A stretch of DNA of 35,705 bases, taken from Gammaproteobacteria bacterium (GTDB lineage Bacteria; Pseudomonadota; Gammaproteobacteria; UBA6429; Thiohalophilaceae). The position numbers were made by a program, and so were the translations under genes. Location: contig JAFLJQ010000198.1 of the NCBI GenBank assembly GCA_022712915.1, positions 1 through 35,705 of the forward strand, given 5' to 3'. The notes under the pieces are model-generated. The model had not been told where the DNA came from, searched no databases, and saw nothing but the letters and a program-made list of their open reading frames with translations. Below, piece after piece: positions 34,503 through 35,705 of the stretch. Position 1 is the stretch's first letter; every line of letters starts with the position of its first letter.

Positions 34503-35341
34503 TGGCAGATCATAAAATTATCTTGTTCTCAATCGGAATTTTTTATTTATCATTCTCTAGCCCAATTTATGCCGGGCAAAAAATAGCTCCAGAATTACTA
34601 AATGAAGTGAGGTTGATTATTATTTCGACTAAAACAACAGCCTCAAGTATTCTTTCTGAAAAAAAGAAATATTCTCATGTTATACCCGAGACACAAATTA
34701 TTTTTAGCGATGAATGTAGCAATTTGAAGTCAGGTCTGTTTTTTCTTGTTTCAGATATGATTACTCAACCAGAAAAAGAAAAGGGCAAGTTGAAAATAGC
34801 TAAATCTAAAATAAAGGATGCCTATGCACGAAAATGTCAAATCAAAAACAAAGGAATGCTTGACCTTGGTCTGCCAGTTATTCACCCATCAATAGAAAAA
34901 GTGCCTGACAGTGCCGTAAATTGGGATGATAGTGATCGAGTGTCTGAATTAAAACATGTAGCGGGCCTGGGTTATTTCTTAGTTGAAAGACATTACATGA
35001 GCAATGATCCTGGGATGACAGAAGGACGCTTGCAGTCCATTTACTACTTCAAGATAGATTCAAAACAAAAATTATTATTGCAGCGTCATTGTTGGGACTT
35101 TAACAACGTCAAGAATGAGAATAATTATTTTGTTTTTCATTGCGCCACAGAAATGGCAGCAGATCACTTCATGCACAGTAGTTTTGTCTACGATGCTAAG
35201 ATCTTAAAATTAATCCATGTGAGTGAATACTGCCGAAATCCTGAATTAATAAAACCAAATTCAATGCGTTGCAAAGCCGAAAGTGTTAATGCGAATGCTG
35301 AACTCATCCTGAAAGACAAAGTTGTTTCGTTGTTAAATTAA
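34502..35341 (+). CDS. Exported protein, candidate periplasmic immunity protein
   Basis: A 279-residue protein whose family I do not recognise. A clear signal peptide is present: hydrophobic at about residues 6-18, with a likely cut after IYA (about residue 24). The mature protein is soluble, with cysteines in DECSN, RKCQIK, RHCWDF, FHCATE, EYCRN and MRCKAE that could form disulfides in the periplasm. It starts inside the peptidase stop (TAATG). An exported partner made together with an unexported peptidoglycan peptidase is what a periplasmic immunity protein would look like; this is an inference from order and location. A wall-modifying accessory role is the alternative. Confidence 0.75.
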   Translation: MADHKIILFSIGIFYLSFSSPIYAGQKIAPELLNEVRLIIISTKTTASSILSEKKKYSHVIPETQIIFSDECSNLKSGLFFLVSDMITQPEKEKGKLKIAKSKIKDAYARKCQIKNKGMLDLGLPVIHPSIEKVPDSAVNWDDSDRVSELKHVAGLGYFLVERHYMSNDPGMTEGRLQSIYYFKIDSKQKLLLQRHCWDFNNVKNENNYFVFHCATEMAADHFMHSSFVYDAKILKLIHVSEYCRNPELIKPNSMRCKAESVNANAELILKDKVVSLLN

Positions 35342-35372
35342 ATGTCTTAGAGTGAATGCTTACTTATACTTA

Positions 35373-35564
35373 CGTGGATACCCACTTTAAGAAACTACAC
35401 ATTGTGATTAATAATCAATAGGTCATATCTGTTCAGAAGAATTAAGGTTCAAACCGGAGTACTATAAATAGGTTTGCTTTCGTTGGGTATCGGTCATATT
35501 ACCGATACGGTTCGTTCCTCACCACATCCAACTGCCTTATCCATAGGCGTTGCGTAGCATTTGT
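35373..35564. repeat. ~190-bp direct repeat, copy 2
   Basis: Second, diverged copy of 32248-32438 in direct orientation, 32 bases after the exported-protein gene. The hairpin here is a perfect 8-bp stem (GTATCGGT 35487-35494, ACCGATAC 35501-35508, loop CATATT). Several bases that differ from copy 1 lie on both arms and keep pairing. No IS110 sequence precedes this copy. Confidence 0.85.
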
Positions 35565-35578
35565 ACATACGTTAGTTC

Positions 35579-35705
35579 TTAAGCTGTACAAAAAACAGGC
35601 GTCAATCCAAGCTTAGCGCGACCTGACAACCTATCACGTTCAGGGTGAGCGCGTTTTGCATTCGTTGACAAGTATTCTAATGCACGCAGAACCGCTGCCT
35701 TAAGC
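35579..35705 (-). CDS. 3' end of a minus-strand gene running off the window
   Basis: The minus strand is open from the window edge (codons from 35704) to a TAA at 35579-35581, 41 residues including RALEYLSTNAKRAHPERDR and ending KLGLTPVFCTA. The start lies beyond the window. I do not recognise the family, and with this length a chance frame cannot be excluded, although the composition looks coding. Confidence 0.4.
   Translation of the reverse strand, partial: LKAAVLRALEYLSTNAKRAHPERDRLSGRAKLGLTPVFCTA

Noticed and set aside
1-35705. CRISPR arrays, rRNA and tRNA genes
   Set aside because: No regularly spaced repeats and no recognisable tRNA or rRNA sequence were seen on either strand; a dedicated scan was not possible.

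Overview
The window looks like a chromosomal segment from a gammaproteobacterium of middling GC content. This rests on the gene order comF | bioBFHCD, on the build of the two terminal oxidases, on the AsnC/LeuA pairing and on the protein sequences; no species is claimed. Nothing that looks like rRNA, tRNA or a CRISPR array was seen.

Layout. (1) Positions 332-6118: comF on the minus strand faces away from a biotin operon on the plus strand. That operon is led by an unrecognised four-helix membrane protein and continues bioB-bioF-bioH-bioC-bioD, with stop/start overlaps or short gaps. (2) Positions 6278-7525: a large unrecognised lipoprotein. (3) Positions 7876-15106: an aa3-type cytochrome c oxidase locus. 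It runs coxB (with a fused cytochrome c domain), coxA, a 32-residue membrane peptide, cox11 and coxC; then a convergent terminator and a DUF2909-type gene on the opposite strand; then surf1, a SCO-like gene and ctaA (heme A synthase). ctaB (heme O synthase) is not in the window. About 1 kb without an intact gene follows, including a decayed minus-strand gene. (4) Positions 16161-24893: a cbb3-type high-affinity oxidase, ccoNOQP, followed by its maturation genes ccoG-ccoH(FixH)-ccoI-ccoS. A previously easy-to-miss 33-codon membrane ORF sits just before a strong terminator. The organism therefore carries low- and high-affinity oxygen reductases side by side.

(5) Positions 25019-28338: an exported von Willebrand factor A protein anchored by a C-terminal helix, overlapping a membrane/coiled-coil protein that contains 14 perfect GATACA hexamers (an Asp-Thr tract), then a small lipoprotein. 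(6) Positions 28664-31911: an Lrp/AsnC regulator divergent from leuA (2-isopropylmalate synthase), then a two-CBS-domain protein on the minus strand.

(7) Positions about 32047-35705 form an accessory island that is visibly AT-richer towards its end. It starts with a truncated IS110-family transposase. Two diverged direct copies of a ~190-bp sequence (32248-32438 and 35373-35564) bracket a nucleotidyltransferase-HEPN fusion gene and a tight three-gene cassette. The cassette encodes a stand-alone peptidoglycan-binding module, an M15-type peptidoglycan peptidase without a signal peptide, and an exported protein of unknown family, joined by TAATG stop/start overlaps. The best reading is a peptidoglycan-hydrolase toxin with a periplasmic immunity partner, carried as mobile cargo. 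This is the most promising candidate for an undescribed system here, and it is an inference.
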